Shown: positions 8,018 through 15,756 of the stretch, piece by piece | How positions within the stretch are numbered: position 1 is the first letter of the stretch | Layout: each line of letters begins with the position of its first letter | NCBI GenBank assembly: GCA_964571725.1 | Contig: CAZNDB010000001.1 | Coordinates: forward strand, 372,001-436,000 | Source: UBA1369 sp964571725 | GTDB lineage: Bacteria > Patescibacteriota > Gracilibacteria > UBA1369 | Length of the DNA: 64,000 bases | Direction of reading: 5' to 3' | Made by a program: the position numbers and the translations under genes | The notes under the pieces: generated by a model | Databases searched by the model: none | What the model saw: the letters and a program-made list of their open reading frames with translations, nothing else | What the model was told of the DNA's origin: nothing

Positions 8018-10486
8018 TTGGAACGCATCTTATTAAATATACTGATAATAATTCTGGCCTGTGGCGGCCTGTATGTCGCCTTCCTGTTGGCCAAAAGCCG
8101 TTACATGGCGGCCGCCAACCTGAAGCGGTCACTTAATATGGTCTTTCTGAAAGTGCAGATGGCCAAAAAAGAAAGCCGCGATGAGCAGGACCAGGAGCAG
8201 AAGGACAACGCCAAGGATTTCAAGGAAGTGGTGGGGGTAATGGCACAGCTCTTCGATTCACTTCATTCCATCTATTCCGGAAAATGGCAGAATAAATATA
8301 CCGGCGAGGACTTTCTGTCGCTCGAATATGTAGTGGTACAGGATCAAATCTATTTCTATTTCGTAATTCCCTCCGATTTAAGCTCTCTGGTGGAAAAACA
8401 GATTACCGGCTTTTTCCCCGATGCATACGTCGAACAGGTTGATGAATACAATATTTTTCAGCCTGACTGTAAGACTGCCGCCAAAGCACTGACGCTGAAA
8501 AAACATTTCATGTACCCGATCAAGAGTTATCAGCGGCTGACTACTGACCCGATCAACAATCTCACCAACGCACTTTCCAAACTTCGTTATGAAGATGGCG
8601 CGGTAATTCAGATTATGATACGTCCCACAGCCGGCTGGCAGAAAAAGGGCAGAGAGGAAGCCAAAAACATTCTTAATCAGAAGCCCGCCAAAAAGGGACT
8701 GGACCTGAATCCGCTCAAGCTGATTCTGGGGTTCATTAATTTTATAATGGGGCAGGAGGACAAGTCCGGAGCCAAACCTGATGTACAGGGGCGCACCACC
8801 CCCATGACCGATGAAGAGGTCAAGGAGCTGGAGAATAAAAACAGCGGCAAAGGCTATGAGACCATTATCAGAATTGTCTGTTCCTCCGATGATGAAAAAG
8901 AAGTCAAATCCAACCTGACCAACATAGTCAGTACTTTTGCCCAGTACGCTACGGAAAGCGCCAACTCATTCTCATCGGTCAAGCATTATCAGGAAAGAAA
9001 AATCATTGAGGACTATATTTTGCGCAGGTTTTCCTTTCCCTGGCTACAAAAATTCAAGAAAAAAATTACCATTCTGTCTTCCGAAGAACTGGCCTCTATC
9101 TTTCACTTTCCCAATATCCGTTTCAACAAGACTCCGGGCATCCATTGGCAAAGTTATAAAATTGCCCAGGCTCCCAAAAACATGCCTAAAGAAGGCCTGC
9201 TGATCGGGCATAATCACTTCCGCGGGGTGACTACTGAAATCCGTATGAAAAGAGAAGACCGTTTTCGCCACTTTTACGTGATCGGCCAAACGGGAACGGG
9301 TAAAACTTCCGTTTTTGAAAACATGGTGCGGCAGGATCTGGTTAATAACGACGGTCTCGCCATTGTTGATCCGCACGGAGGATTTGTTGATAATGTTCTG
9401 CCATTTGTTCCCAGACAGAGAGCCGATGACGTAATTTATTTCAATCCCGCAGACCAGGCCCGTCCCATGGGGTTGAATCTGCTGGAGGCCGATACCGACG
9501 ATGAAAAAGAGCTGGTGGCGATGGACGCCATGAACATCATGATCAAACTTTTCGGCAACGAGATATTCGGTCCGCGCATCCAGGATTATTTCCGCAACGG
9601 CTGTCTGACTTTGATGTCGCATCCCGAAGGCGGCACGCTGGTCGACATAGTCAGGCTCTTTACCGATGACGACTTTCAGAAAGAAAGGGTTTCCTATCTG
9701 AAAAACCCGGTGGTTAAATCGTTCTGGACCGATCAGATGGCTAAAACCGGTGCCCGTGAAAAACAGGAAATTATCCCTTATTTTGCCGCCAAATTCGGTC
9801 AGTTTATTACCAACTCCATGATGAGAAACATCATCGGCCAGACCAAATCGGCCTTTGATTTTATCGACGTGATGCAGTCCAGAAAAATTCTTTTAATGAA
9901 CCTTTCCAAAGGTGAAGTTGGCGACATCAACTCCAAACTGCTCGGTCTGGTTATCGTTTCCAAACTGCAAATGGCCGCTCTGCGCAGACAAAGGTATACC
10001 AAGGAAGAGCGTACCGATTTCTTCATGTACATTGATGAATTCCAAAACTATATTACCGACTCCATTGAAAGTATTTTGTCGGAAGCCAGAAAATATCGCC
10101 TGAGCCTGAATATGGCCAATCAGTACATCTCGCAGCTGGAAGGCGAGGACGGAAAATCCAAGGTAAAAGACGCCGTATTCGGAAACGTCGGCACCATGAT
10201 GTGCTATAAACTGGGTGCGACCGACGCCGAATATATGGCCAAGGAAATGGCCCCGGTGTTTTCCAGCGGCGACCTGATTAACCTGGACTTTTTGAAGGCT
10301 GTGATGAAACTCTGTATTGACGGCCAGCCCTCCGTGCCTTTTTCCATCACGGTGGCCAAGCCCTGGCTGGAAAAAGGAGATCAAAAGGTTGGTGAAGCCA
10401 TTAAACAGCTTTCCAGACTTAAATTCGGCCGAGACCGCGAGTTTGTGGAGAGGGAAATCACCAGAAGAATCGGCATTATCCAGTAA
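8018..10486 (+). CDS. membrane-anchored TraG/VirB4-like conjugation-type ATPase (copy 1)
   Basis: An 822-residue HerA/FtsK-fold ATPase of the TraD/TraG/VirB4 group that powers DNA or protein transfer in type IV secretion and DNA-uptake machines. Residues 5-24 form one membrane helix. A long N-terminal region (about 50-400) precedes the motor. Walker A is GQTGTGKT (423-430). Walker B is MYIDEFQNY with D673/E674, followed by a QY sensor-like segment. The start is TTG at 8018; the next ATG would delete the membrane helix. A paralogue at 23695-26226 shares the layout. A VirB2-like pilin is at 47853-48305. The actual cargo cannot be told from sequence. Confidence 0.85.
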   Translation: MERILLNILIIILACGGLYVAFLLAKSRYMAAANLKRSLNMVFLKVQMAKKESRDEQDQEQKDNAKDFKEVVGVMAQLFDSLHSIYSGKWQNKYTGEDFLSLEYVVVQDQIYFYFVIPSDLSSLVEKQITGFFPDAYVEQVDEYNIFQPDCKTAAKALTLKKHFMYPIKSYQRLTTDPINNLTNALSKLRYEDGAVIQIMIRPTAGWQKKGREEAKNILNQKPAKKGLDLNPLKLILGFINFIMGQEDKSGAKPDVQGRTTPMTDEEVKELENKNSGKGYETIIRIVCSSDDEKEVKSNLTNIVSTFAQYATESANSFSSVKHYQERKIIEDYILRRFSFPWLQKFKKKITILSSEELASIFHFPNIRFNKTPGIHWQSYKIAQAPKNMPKEGLLIGHNHFRGVTTEIRMKREDRFRHFYVIGQTGTGKTSVFENMVRQDLVNNDGLAIVDPHGGFVDNVLPFVPRQRADDVIYFNPADQARPMGLNLLEADTDDEKELVAMDAMNIMIKLFGNEIFGPRIQDYFRNGCLTLMSHPEGGTLVDIVRLFTDDDFQKERVSYLKNPVVKSFWTDQMAKTGAREKQEIIPYFAAKFGQFITNSMMRNIIGQTKSAFDFIDVMQSRKILLMNLSKGEVGDINSKLLGLVIVSKLQMAALRRQRYTKEERTDFFMYIDEFQNYITDSIESILSEARKYRLSLNMANQYISQLEGEDGKSKVKDAVFGNVGTMMCYKLGATDAEYMAKEMAPVFSSGDLINLDFLKAVMKLCIDGQPSVPFSITVAKPWLEKGDQKVGEAIKQLSRLKFGRDREFVEREITRRIGIIQ

Positions 10487-10599
10487 AACCCTGCCGGACC
10501 AACTCCAAAGTCTGATCTGTGGGCAGATTAAAGGCCTTTCAAGCCGGTTTATTTGACAAGTAGCTATAAAACATCATAATGACCGCGCAATAGCATATA

Positions 10600-10620
10600 A
10601 CCGCTAAAAGGCGGTATTTT
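10600..10620 (+). terminator. possible weak intrinsic terminator after the TraG-like gene
   Basis: A 5-bp stem (ACCGC/GCGGT) with a 6-base loop is followed by ATTTTT. The short stem makes this tentative. The 10487-10662 gap also has TTGACA at 10553 and CATAAT at 10575, a second possible promoter lying before the hairpin. Confidence 0.35.
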
Positions 10621-10629
10621 TGGTATAAT
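10621..10629 (+). promoter_or_regulatory. extended -10 promoter of the 3D-domain wall protein gene
   Basis: TGGTATAAT is an extended -10 (TGn plus consensus TATAAT) with no clear -35 partner, 34 bases before the ATG at 10663. Confidence 0.5.
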
Positions 10630-10662
10630 AATGAGATTTATTCATTTCCCTCAGACATCAAA

Positions 10663-11874
10663 ATGAAAATAAATAAATTTCTGCTGTTAACTCCTTTTGT
10701 TTTGGGACTGTTGGTTTTTATCCCGACGGTTAATGCCGAGGACACAAATGCCGCTCAGGCGGCTGATCCGGCCGTGGTCACTTACCCCTATGAAAAGACC
10801 TTTACCATCACCGCTTATTATTCCCCGGTGGAAGGACAGAAAAGATATATTCGCGGCTCCCTGGCCGCCGATAAGAAACTGAACGGCAATGGTACCAACG
10901 GCGCGGACGGGACACCGGTTTTTCCCGGTATGATCGCCGCCCCCAAAACCATTCCTTTCGGAACCAAGATGTCCATTCCCGGTATCGGCATGGTGGCCGT
11001 GCATGACCGCGGAGGGGCGATTGTCCCTGCCGGCCAGCGCGGTACGAAGTTTGACCGTCTGGACGTCTGGATGGGCTATGGCGATGAGGGATTGAACAGA
11101 GCCCTGCGCTGGGGCCGCCGCACCGTTAACGTAACGGTCTATGGTTTGGATGAAAGTATCAAGGAAGCCATTGATCTGGGCAGCCTTTCCAGTGCCGCCC
11201 TGCCTTCATCTTCCACCGGCAGCACGCTGACCTTTCGCAATGATTATGGTTATGGCAATCAGAGCGACGAATTAAAGGATATTAAACAGAAATTTAAAGA
11301 TCTGGGCTATTTCCAGGGCACTATTGACGACAACTTTGACGAGCCTCTCTATCACGCGGTGGTGAAGTTCCAGCTGGATTATGACATAGTAGATAACGAA
11401 GATCAGTTCGGGGCTGGCTATTTCGGGCCGCAGACCAGATCCACCCTGGAAAAGGCCATGAAAGGTGAAAAACCGCCAGTCAGGGAGACGCTGACCATCA
11501 TGTCCGCCCAGGCCGCCGACAACGACGATCAATACTCCCAAAACGTCCGGTTAGCCGGAAACGGGTTGTCGTTTTTAACCCGGGACCTTCAATTGGGCGA
11601 TTCAGGCCAGGAAGTGGTCGAATTGCAGACGGAATTAAAGAAACTCCATCTGTTTGGGCTGGAACCAACCGGTTTTTACGGCGAGGTTACCGCTCATGCC
11701 GTATTTAAATTCCAGCAAAGCCGCAAACTGGTGGGGGACTTGACTTCGCCCGGAGCGGGCGTGTTCGGTCCGATTACCAGGCAAGAGCTGATGGCACTGG
11801 TTAATTCGCGCATTGAAACCAGAAAAACCATTGCCTCCAACCTCGACCGGCGCCACCTTCTGGCTAATAAATAA
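10663..11874 (+). CDS. secreted 3D-domain (RlpA/DPBB-like) protein with two peptidoglycan-binding domains
   Basis: A 403-residue exported protein. Residues 1-25 are a signal peptide ending near VNAED. Residues about 40-170 form a 3D/double-psi beta-barrel domain: AVHDRGG and a later KFDRLDVWMG aspartate segment match the Asp-rich core of the 3D family, which includes lytic transglycosylases such as MltA. Two PG_binding_1 modules follow at about 200-270 and 305-385, each with the FGPxTR element. The likely role is wall remodelling. It is transcribed alone from its own promoter. Confidence 0.85.
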   Translation: MKINKFLLLTPFVLGLLVFIPTVNAEDTNAAQAADPAVVTYPYEKTFTITAYYSPVEGQKRYIRGSLAADKKLNGNGTNGADGTPVFPGMIAAPKTIPFGTKMSIPGIGMVAVHDRGGAIVPAGQRGTKFDRLDVWMGYGDEGLNRALRWGRRTVNVTVYGLDESIKEAIDLGSLSSAALPSSSTGSTLTFRNDYGYGNQSDELKDIKQKFKDLGYFQGTIDDNFDEPLYHAVVKFQLDYDIVDNEDQFGAGYFGPQTRSTLEKAMKGEKPPVRETLTIMSAQAADNDDQYSQNVRLAGNGLSFLTRDLQLGDSGQEVVELQTELKKLHLFGLEPTGFYGEVTAHAVFKFQQSRKLVGDLTSPGAGVFGPITRQELMALVNSRIETRKTIASNLDRRHLLANK

Positions 11875-11880
11875 TTCCCC

Positions 11881-11909
11881 TTAACATTAGAACAACTGTT
11901 CTATATACT
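11881..11909 (+). promoter_or_regulatory. SOS promoter of the lexA-umuC operon
   Basis: TTAACA (-35, 11881-11886) and TATACT (-10, 11904-11909) are 17 bases apart. The SOS-box-like operator fills the spacer exactly, which is where a repressor would block polymerase. The predicted leader is only about 19 bases. Confidence 0.75.
11888..11903 (+). promoter_or_regulatory. LexA-type SOS box (GAAC-N4-GTTC palindrome)
   Basis: TAGAACAACTGTTCTA is a perfect 7-bp inverted repeat with a 2-base spacer. It contains GAAC-N4-GTTC, the core of the Gram-positive (Cheo-type) LexA box rather than the CTGT-N8-ACAG box of Escherichia coli. It sits between -35 and -10 of the gene for the predicted repressor, suggesting autoregulation. 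Confidence 0.82.
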
Positions 11910-11910
11910 G

Positions 11911-11933
11911 GGAAAGTAAATATCTTACTTTCC
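11911..11933 (+). repeat. 9-bp inverted repeat abutting the lexA start codon
   Basis: GGAAAGTAA and TTACTTTCC are perfect inverted arms around the 5-base spacer ATATC, ending one base before the ATG. It could be a second operator half-site pair or an mRNA hairpin over the ribosome-binding region. Confidence 0.6.
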
Positions 11934-11934
11934 T

Positions 11935-12606
11935 ATGATTCGTTTATCCAGGACAATCCTGACCGTCAGGCAAAAAGCCATTCTGAAGAGAATCCAGCAG
12001 TATTACCGGAGCGAGGGCTATTTCCCCTCCACGCGTGAACTCAGCCAGGTTCTCAAAATCAAATCCCCCAACACCATTTTCAGCCATCTGCAGGCCCTGA
12101 TCAAAAAGGGCTATTTGAAGAAAAACATCAAAGGGAAAATTATCGCCGTGACCGATTTCGCCCATGATTTTTCCCGGCCTTCCGAGGCACCTCCTTTCCC
12201 GCTGCAATCCGGGAATCCAGCCGCTTCGCTGGCCATACCTTATTTCCCGTCGGGCGTTCCCGCCGGTTTCCAGGCCCCTGCGGAAGACGCCGGCCGGGAA
12301 ATGCTGACCGTCGACCAGTACCTGATTAAAAGCCCCAACAACACCTTCGCCCTGAAGGTTAGCGGGAATTCCATGGAAAAAGCCGGTATCATGGCCGGCG
12401 ACCTGCTGCTGGTGGAAAAAAGAAGCGATGCCCGTCCGGGCCAGATCATCGTAGCTCATTTGCCCAGCGGTTTTACCGTAAAAAGGCTGATCGAGGAAAA
12501 CGGCCAGCAATATCTGAAGGCGGAAAGTTCCAAAGAATACCAGATCCGGCTGGAGGAGGGGACGGAGATCTGGGGTATCGTCATAGGTATCATTAGAAAA
12601 TACTGA
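11935..12606 (+). CDS. lexA: LexA/UmuD-like self-cleaving SOS repressor
   Basis: A 223-residue protein with an N-terminal LexA-type winged helix (about 8-72; STRELSQVLKIKSPNTIF is the recognition region) and a C-terminal S24 peptidase domain. The catalytic dyad is S146 (SGNSME) and K183 (TVKRL). The scissile bond is probably A110-G111 in VPAGFQAP, which closely resembles the LexA/UmuD cleavage region. RecA-stimulated self-cleavage would inactivate the repressor. It is followed after one base by a Y-family polymerase gene, so one protein may combine the LexA role with the UmuD-like position in the operon. The linker (75-120) is long and Pro/Ala-rich. Confidence 0.88.
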   Translation: MIRLSRTILTVRQKAILKRIQQYYRSEGYFPSTRELSQVLKIKSPNTIFSHLQALIKKGYLKKNIKGKIIAVTDFAHDFSRPSEAPPFPLQSGNPAASLAIPYFPSGVPAGFQAPAEDAGREMLTVDQYLIKSPNNTFALKVSGNSMEKAGIMAGDLLLVEKRSDARPGQIIVAHLPSGFTVKRLIEENGQQYLKAESSKEYQIRLEEGTEIWGIVIGIIRKY

Positions 12607-12607
12607 C

Positions 12608-13852
12608 ATGTGTTTTTTTCAGCGCACATCCTTCCCAACGGCCATCGCGCATATTGACTGCAACGCCTTCTTTGCGTCCGTGGAAGAGGCCTATAACCCC
12701 TCTTACCGGGGCAAGCCGCTCTTGGTGGCGGGTATGGGGGCCAGCTGCGTTATAACGGCCAGTTACGCCGCCAGAAAGTACCACATTTCCACCGGAACGC
12801 CGGTTTGGGAAGCCCGCAAGATCTGTCCGGAGGCCATCGTAGTTCCGGCCGATTTCCGCAAATATCTGCTTTACCATCAGAATTTTTTAAAAATCATCGG
12901 CGAATTCACGCCGGACATCGAGGCGGCGAGTATTGACGAATGTTACATCGACCTCAAAGGTCTTCGCCGCCTCTACCGCAAGCCCTATGCCGCCATTTGC
13001 CGGGACATCCAGCAGGCCATCAGAGAGCGCCTGGGGATTGGCGTTTCCATCGGCCTCTCCACCAGCAAAGTTCTGGCCAAAGTCGCCAGCAACTACAAAA
13101 AGCCGAACGGTCTGACCGTGGTCAGCGGCAAGGACATCGAAAAATTCCTCAGGATCATTCCTATCGACAAAATCAAAGGTCTGGGCACCAATTCCCGCGC
13201 ACTGTTGGCCAAACAGGGGATTCACACCACCATGGAATTTGTCCTGGCCCCGCCTGACCGCATACAGAAGCTGCTCGGTAAACCCGGCGTGGAAATGCAG
13301 CTGGAGCTGCGCGGCTTCAGCGTCCGTCCGGTGATTACGGAAACCGCCCTGCCCAAATCGCTGTCCCGTACCCGGTCTTTTACCGTAACCAGTGACCGCA
13401 AACTGATCTATCAGGAATTATTAAAAAACCTGGCCCTGGCCTTCTGGCACCTGCGCAAAAGCAGGCTGAAAACAGCTCACCTCACGCTGATGCTCAGAAC
13501 CCGCGACTACAAAGTCTACGGCGAGGAAATCCGGCTCCCGGAGGACCTTAATTGCGAGGGGGCCATCATGAAACTGGTACGGGAGGCTTTTGATCGCTTA
13601 TACCAGCCCGGGCTGGACTACCGCAGTTCAGGGGTAATTACTACAGGATTACAGCTGGAAGACTATATTCCTTCCAAACTTTTTCCCAACGAGCTGGAAA
13701 CTGAAAAACAGCTTTCGCTTTTCGAAAAAATCGACCGCATCAACGGAAAATACGGCGCCATGTCGATCTCTATGGCAGGCGGCACGATAAGCCCGCCCGA
13801 CCCCGACCGTCTGGAAAAACTGTATCTCCCTTTTCTGGGACAGGCTAAATAA
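12608..13852 (+). CDS. Y-family translesion DNA polymerase (DinB/UmuC-like)
   Basis: A 414-residue error-prone polymerase for bypassing DNA lesions. Catalytic acidic residues are visible: D17 in HIDCNAFFASVEE and D110/E111 in SIDECYIDL. A little-finger domain spans about 245-350. QLSLF at 368-372 matches the beta-clamp-binding pentapeptide. It is cotranscribed with the upstream SOS repressor (one-base gap). The sequence features do not cleanly separate DinB (Pol IV) from UmuC (Pol V). The operon position favours an SOS-induced, UmuC-like role. Confidence 0.9.
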   Translation: MCFFQRTSFPTAIAHIDCNAFFASVEEAYNPSYRGKPLLVAGMGASCVITASYAARKYHISTGTPVWEARKICPEAIVVPADFRKYLLYHQNFLKIIGEFTPDIEAASIDECYIDLKGLRRLYRKPYAAICRDIQQAIRERLGIGVSIGLSTSKVLAKVASNYKKPNGLTVVSGKDIEKFLRIIPIDKIKGLGTNSRALLAKQGIHTTMEFVLAPPDRIQKLLGKPGVEMQLELRGFSVRPVITETALPKSLSRTRSFTVTSDRKLIYQELLKNLALAFWHLRKSRLKTAHLTLMLRTRDYKVYGEEIRLPEDLNCEGAIMKLVREAFDRLYQPGLDYRSSGVITTGLQLEDYIPSKLFPNELETEKQLSLFEKIDRINGKYGAMSISMAGGTISPPDPDRLEKLYLPFLGQAK

Positions 13853-13902
13853 AACTTCCACCCGGTACCCACCGGCTGAGCTGAATATTTTGTTTTTTTA
13901 AA

Positions 13903-13986
13903 TGGTGCTGGAGAGAGGATTCGAACCTCCATGCTTTTGGCGCTAGCTCCTAAAGCTAGTGTGTCTACCAGTTCCACCACTCCAGC
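13903..13986 (-). tRNA. tRNA-Leu (anticodon UAG)
   Basis: A type II tRNA with a long variable arm. The acceptor is GCTGGAG/CTCCAGC, the anticodon stem CTAGC/GCTAG holds loop TTTAGGA (UAG), and the T-loop is TTCGAAT. CCA is encoded. It lies 27 bases downstream of the HIT gene. Confidence 0.96.
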
Positions 13987-14005
13987 AAAGTCAAAATTCG
14001 TTGAA

Positions 14006-14034
14006 AATATAGGTTATCCCCCCATCAAATGCAA
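14006..14034 (-). promoter_or_regulatory. promoter of tRNA-Leu(UAG) inside the HIT gene end
   Basis: Minus strand TTGCAT, 17-base spacer, TATATT. The -10 ends 19 bases before the tRNA, so the tRNA can be transcribed independently of the HIT gene. Confidence 0.5.
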
Positions 14035-14328
14035 ATGGATGTGCGGCACCTCCTGCCCGCCTTTTTCACCCACATTGAACAGTAATTTATACCCCTCCAG
14101 TCCCATGGCTTTGCCCATGTTGCGGGCAGTTAGCAGCAAATGTCCTAATAGGGCCTGATCACTGTCTGCAGCGTCCATAATGGTTGGTATTTCCTTCTTG
14201 GGAATGATCAGCAAATGAACCGGCGCCTTTGGATTAATATCATGTATGACAAAGCATAAGTCGTCTTCATATTCGATTTTCTTCGTGGGAATTTCGCCGT
14301 TGAGGATTTTGGTAAAAATAGTCGTCAT
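14014..14328 (-). CDS. HIT family nucleotide hydrolase (HinT-like)
   Basis: A 104-residue histidine-triad protein. The triad is HIHLH (H96, H98, H100) at the very C-terminus, and the N-terminal TTIFTKILNGEIPTKKIYE-like region matches HinT proteins, which hydrolyse nucleotide phosphoramidates such as aminoacyl-AMP adducts. It stops straight after LMGG, so it lacks the usual short C-terminal tail. It stands between a sigma-region-4/HARE gene and tRNA-Leu, all on the minus strand. Confidence 0.92.
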   Translation of the reverse strand: MTTIFTKILNGEIPTKKIEYEDDLCFVIHDINPKAPVHLLIIPKKEIPTIMDAADSDQALLGHLLLTARNMGKAMGLEGYKLLFNVGEKGGQEVPHIHLHLMGG

Positions 14329-14335
14329 AAATTCA

Positions 14336-14360
14336 TAAAAAAGACCTAATAAAGATAGGT
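14336..14360 (-). terminator. intrinsic terminator after the first HARE regulator
   Basis: On the minus strand a 5-bp ACCTA/TAGGT stem with a 7-base loop is followed by CTTTTTT. It lies 80 bases downstream of the HARE gene stop and just before the HIT start. Confidence 0.45.
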
Positions 14361-14440
14361 ACGATTCATGAAATATTCAAACTTAAATTCAACTATGGGA
14401 TTTTCCGGCTCAAGTCAAAAAAAGGTTTTGCTTGCGCATA

Positions 14441-15532
14441 TTAGGCAGCCTGGCCTTCATCCAGTGAATACACGGCGCGGCCAACTCTGACAAACTGGGG
14501 ATTTTTTTGTAAATTCAGAGAAATTGTGCCCTTCTTGACCCTTCTCTGCTTCAGAACCCCTGCAATAATCTCCTGTTTGGTCATGGGGGACTTTTTCTTC
14601 AGCAAAGCTTCTATGACGTCTGCTACCGTTCCTCTCTTGAAGCCCCATTCTTTAAGGGCGTATAAACCGCGGCCAACCAGTACAAACTGGTCGTAGCGGA
14701 TTAACTCATTATGAACTGCCTGTGTTGTAACCACCTTCTTGTCGAAACCTGCGGAGGCGATTCTGTTGGCGATCTCCACAAAATGCTGTGGCTCACCGGA
14801 TTTTTTCAGTACTATATAAGCCTTGTCCCGTATACTGCGTGGGTTGATATGCCTCCAGGAGGTCAATCCAAAGCCTTCTGACACTCTCTTGATTCTTCTG
14901 TCCACTTCCATGGCGGAAATGATAAAGGTGCTGTCAAAAGTTTTTCCTCTGTCATTGAAGGCAGTTTGGACGTCTTTGGCCAGAGTTTCATCCGTGCACA
15001 CGTCCCCCTTTTTATTCAGAATTGAAATACCGGCATTAATTACCGCCTTTACGTCATCAAAACTGACCGTATTTACTTTCCAGAAAGGCTTGTAGACGTT
15101 AGTTTTTTCAAATTTTACAATATCGGCATTAATATTCAGGGCCAGTCTGATGATATGGGCGTCGGCTTCCTGTTTGCTGGCAATTTTATTGATCAGTTCA
15201 GCTACCAGTTTGTTTTCCAGCAGCAGTCCTCCATTCGCTTTTAATATGTCCTTGGCCAGCTTATTGATAATACTGAGTCTGGTGGTCTCCACTGTTCTGC
15301 GGAGCTTGCCCAAAGCAATTTTTTCAATTTGTCTGACCCTCTCGCGAGTAACTGAAAAAGCCTGTCCGATTTTCTCCAAAGTCTGTTTTGGCTTATTATC
15401 AAGACAAAAACGCTTGATAATCACCTCCTTTTCCTTGGGTGTTAGTACCAGAAACATGTCTTCTATAATATCCGTCAGATTAAGACTTTCTTGAGCAGTT
15501 TGGGCGATTTGGGTTGAACTATCTTGATTCAT
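14441..15532 (-). CDS. sigma-70 region 4 / HARE-HTH fusion regulator (copy 1)
   Basis: A 363-residue predicted DNA-binding protein. Residues 22-80 are a sigma-70 region 4 with the classical -35 recognition helix VTRERVRQIE (61-70). No region 2 is present, so it cannot melt a -10 like a complete sigma factor. Residues 95-225 are weakly conserved. A HARE-HTH domain (the HB1/ASXL/delta-subunit type) covers 233-295, and another small winged-helix-like unit covers 300-357. Firmicute RNA polymerase delta (RpoE) also carries a HARE domain, so contact with RNA polymerase is plausible but inferred. A paralogue is at 18897-19931. It has a near-consensus promoter at 15564-15592. Confidence 0.85.
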   Translation of the reverse strand: MNQDSSTQIAQTAQESLNLTDIIEDMFLVLTPKEKEVIIKRFCLDNKPKQTLEKIGQAFSVTRERVRQIEKIALGKLRRTVETTRLSIINKLAKDILKANGGLLLENKLVAELINKIASKQEADAHIIRLALNINADIVKFEKTNVYKPFWKVNTVSFDDVKAVINAGISILNKKGDVCTDETLAKDVQTAFNDRGKTFDSTFIISAMEVDRRIKRVSEGFGLTSWRHINPRSIRDKAYIVLKKSGEPQHFVEIANRIASAGFDKKVVTTQAVHNELIRYDQFVLVGRGLYALKEWGFKRGTVADVIEALLKKKSPMTKQEIIAGVLKQRRVKKGTISLNLQKNPQFVRVGRAVYSLDEGQAA

Positions 15533-15563
15533 ATCGTTTTTCCTTATATTGCTTCAGGGTTAG

Positions 15564-15592
15564 AATATATGTTTTAGTAATATTGTTGTCAA
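15564..15592 (-). promoter_or_regulatory. strong promoter of HARE regulator copy 1
   Basis: Minus strand TTGACA, 17-base spacer, TATATT. The predicted leader is about 25 bases. This near-consensus site suggests high expression. Confidence 0.65.
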
Positions 15593-15701
15593 GCAAGAAA
15601 GTTGACATCCTAAACAGTTTATTTATTACCATTTGCAACATTTAACTCTAAAGGCGTGTCATAATAACTTAATAATTGTACAATGTCAAATTTGTTAATA
15701 T

Positions 15702-15730
15702 TTGCTTTAACAGAGTCTTTTGATTATATT
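15702..15730 (+). promoter_or_regulatory. promoter of the membrane glycosyltransferase gene
   Basis: TTGCTT, 17-base spacer, TATATT, about 27 bases before the GTG start at 15757. The rest of 15533-15756 is AT-rich with no further signal seen. Confidence 0.45.
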
Positions 15731-15756
15731 CCACGAGCTTATAAATGATCTAAAAA

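Noticed and set aside
11944..12609. 221-residue open frame antisense to the SOS repressor
   Set aside because: It is the mirror of a gene with clear domains and operon context; it has no recognised features.
13862..13875. CCGGT/ACCGG hairpin after the Y-family polymerase gene
   Set aside because: The T-run starts about 13 bases later, so it is not a clean intrinsic terminator.
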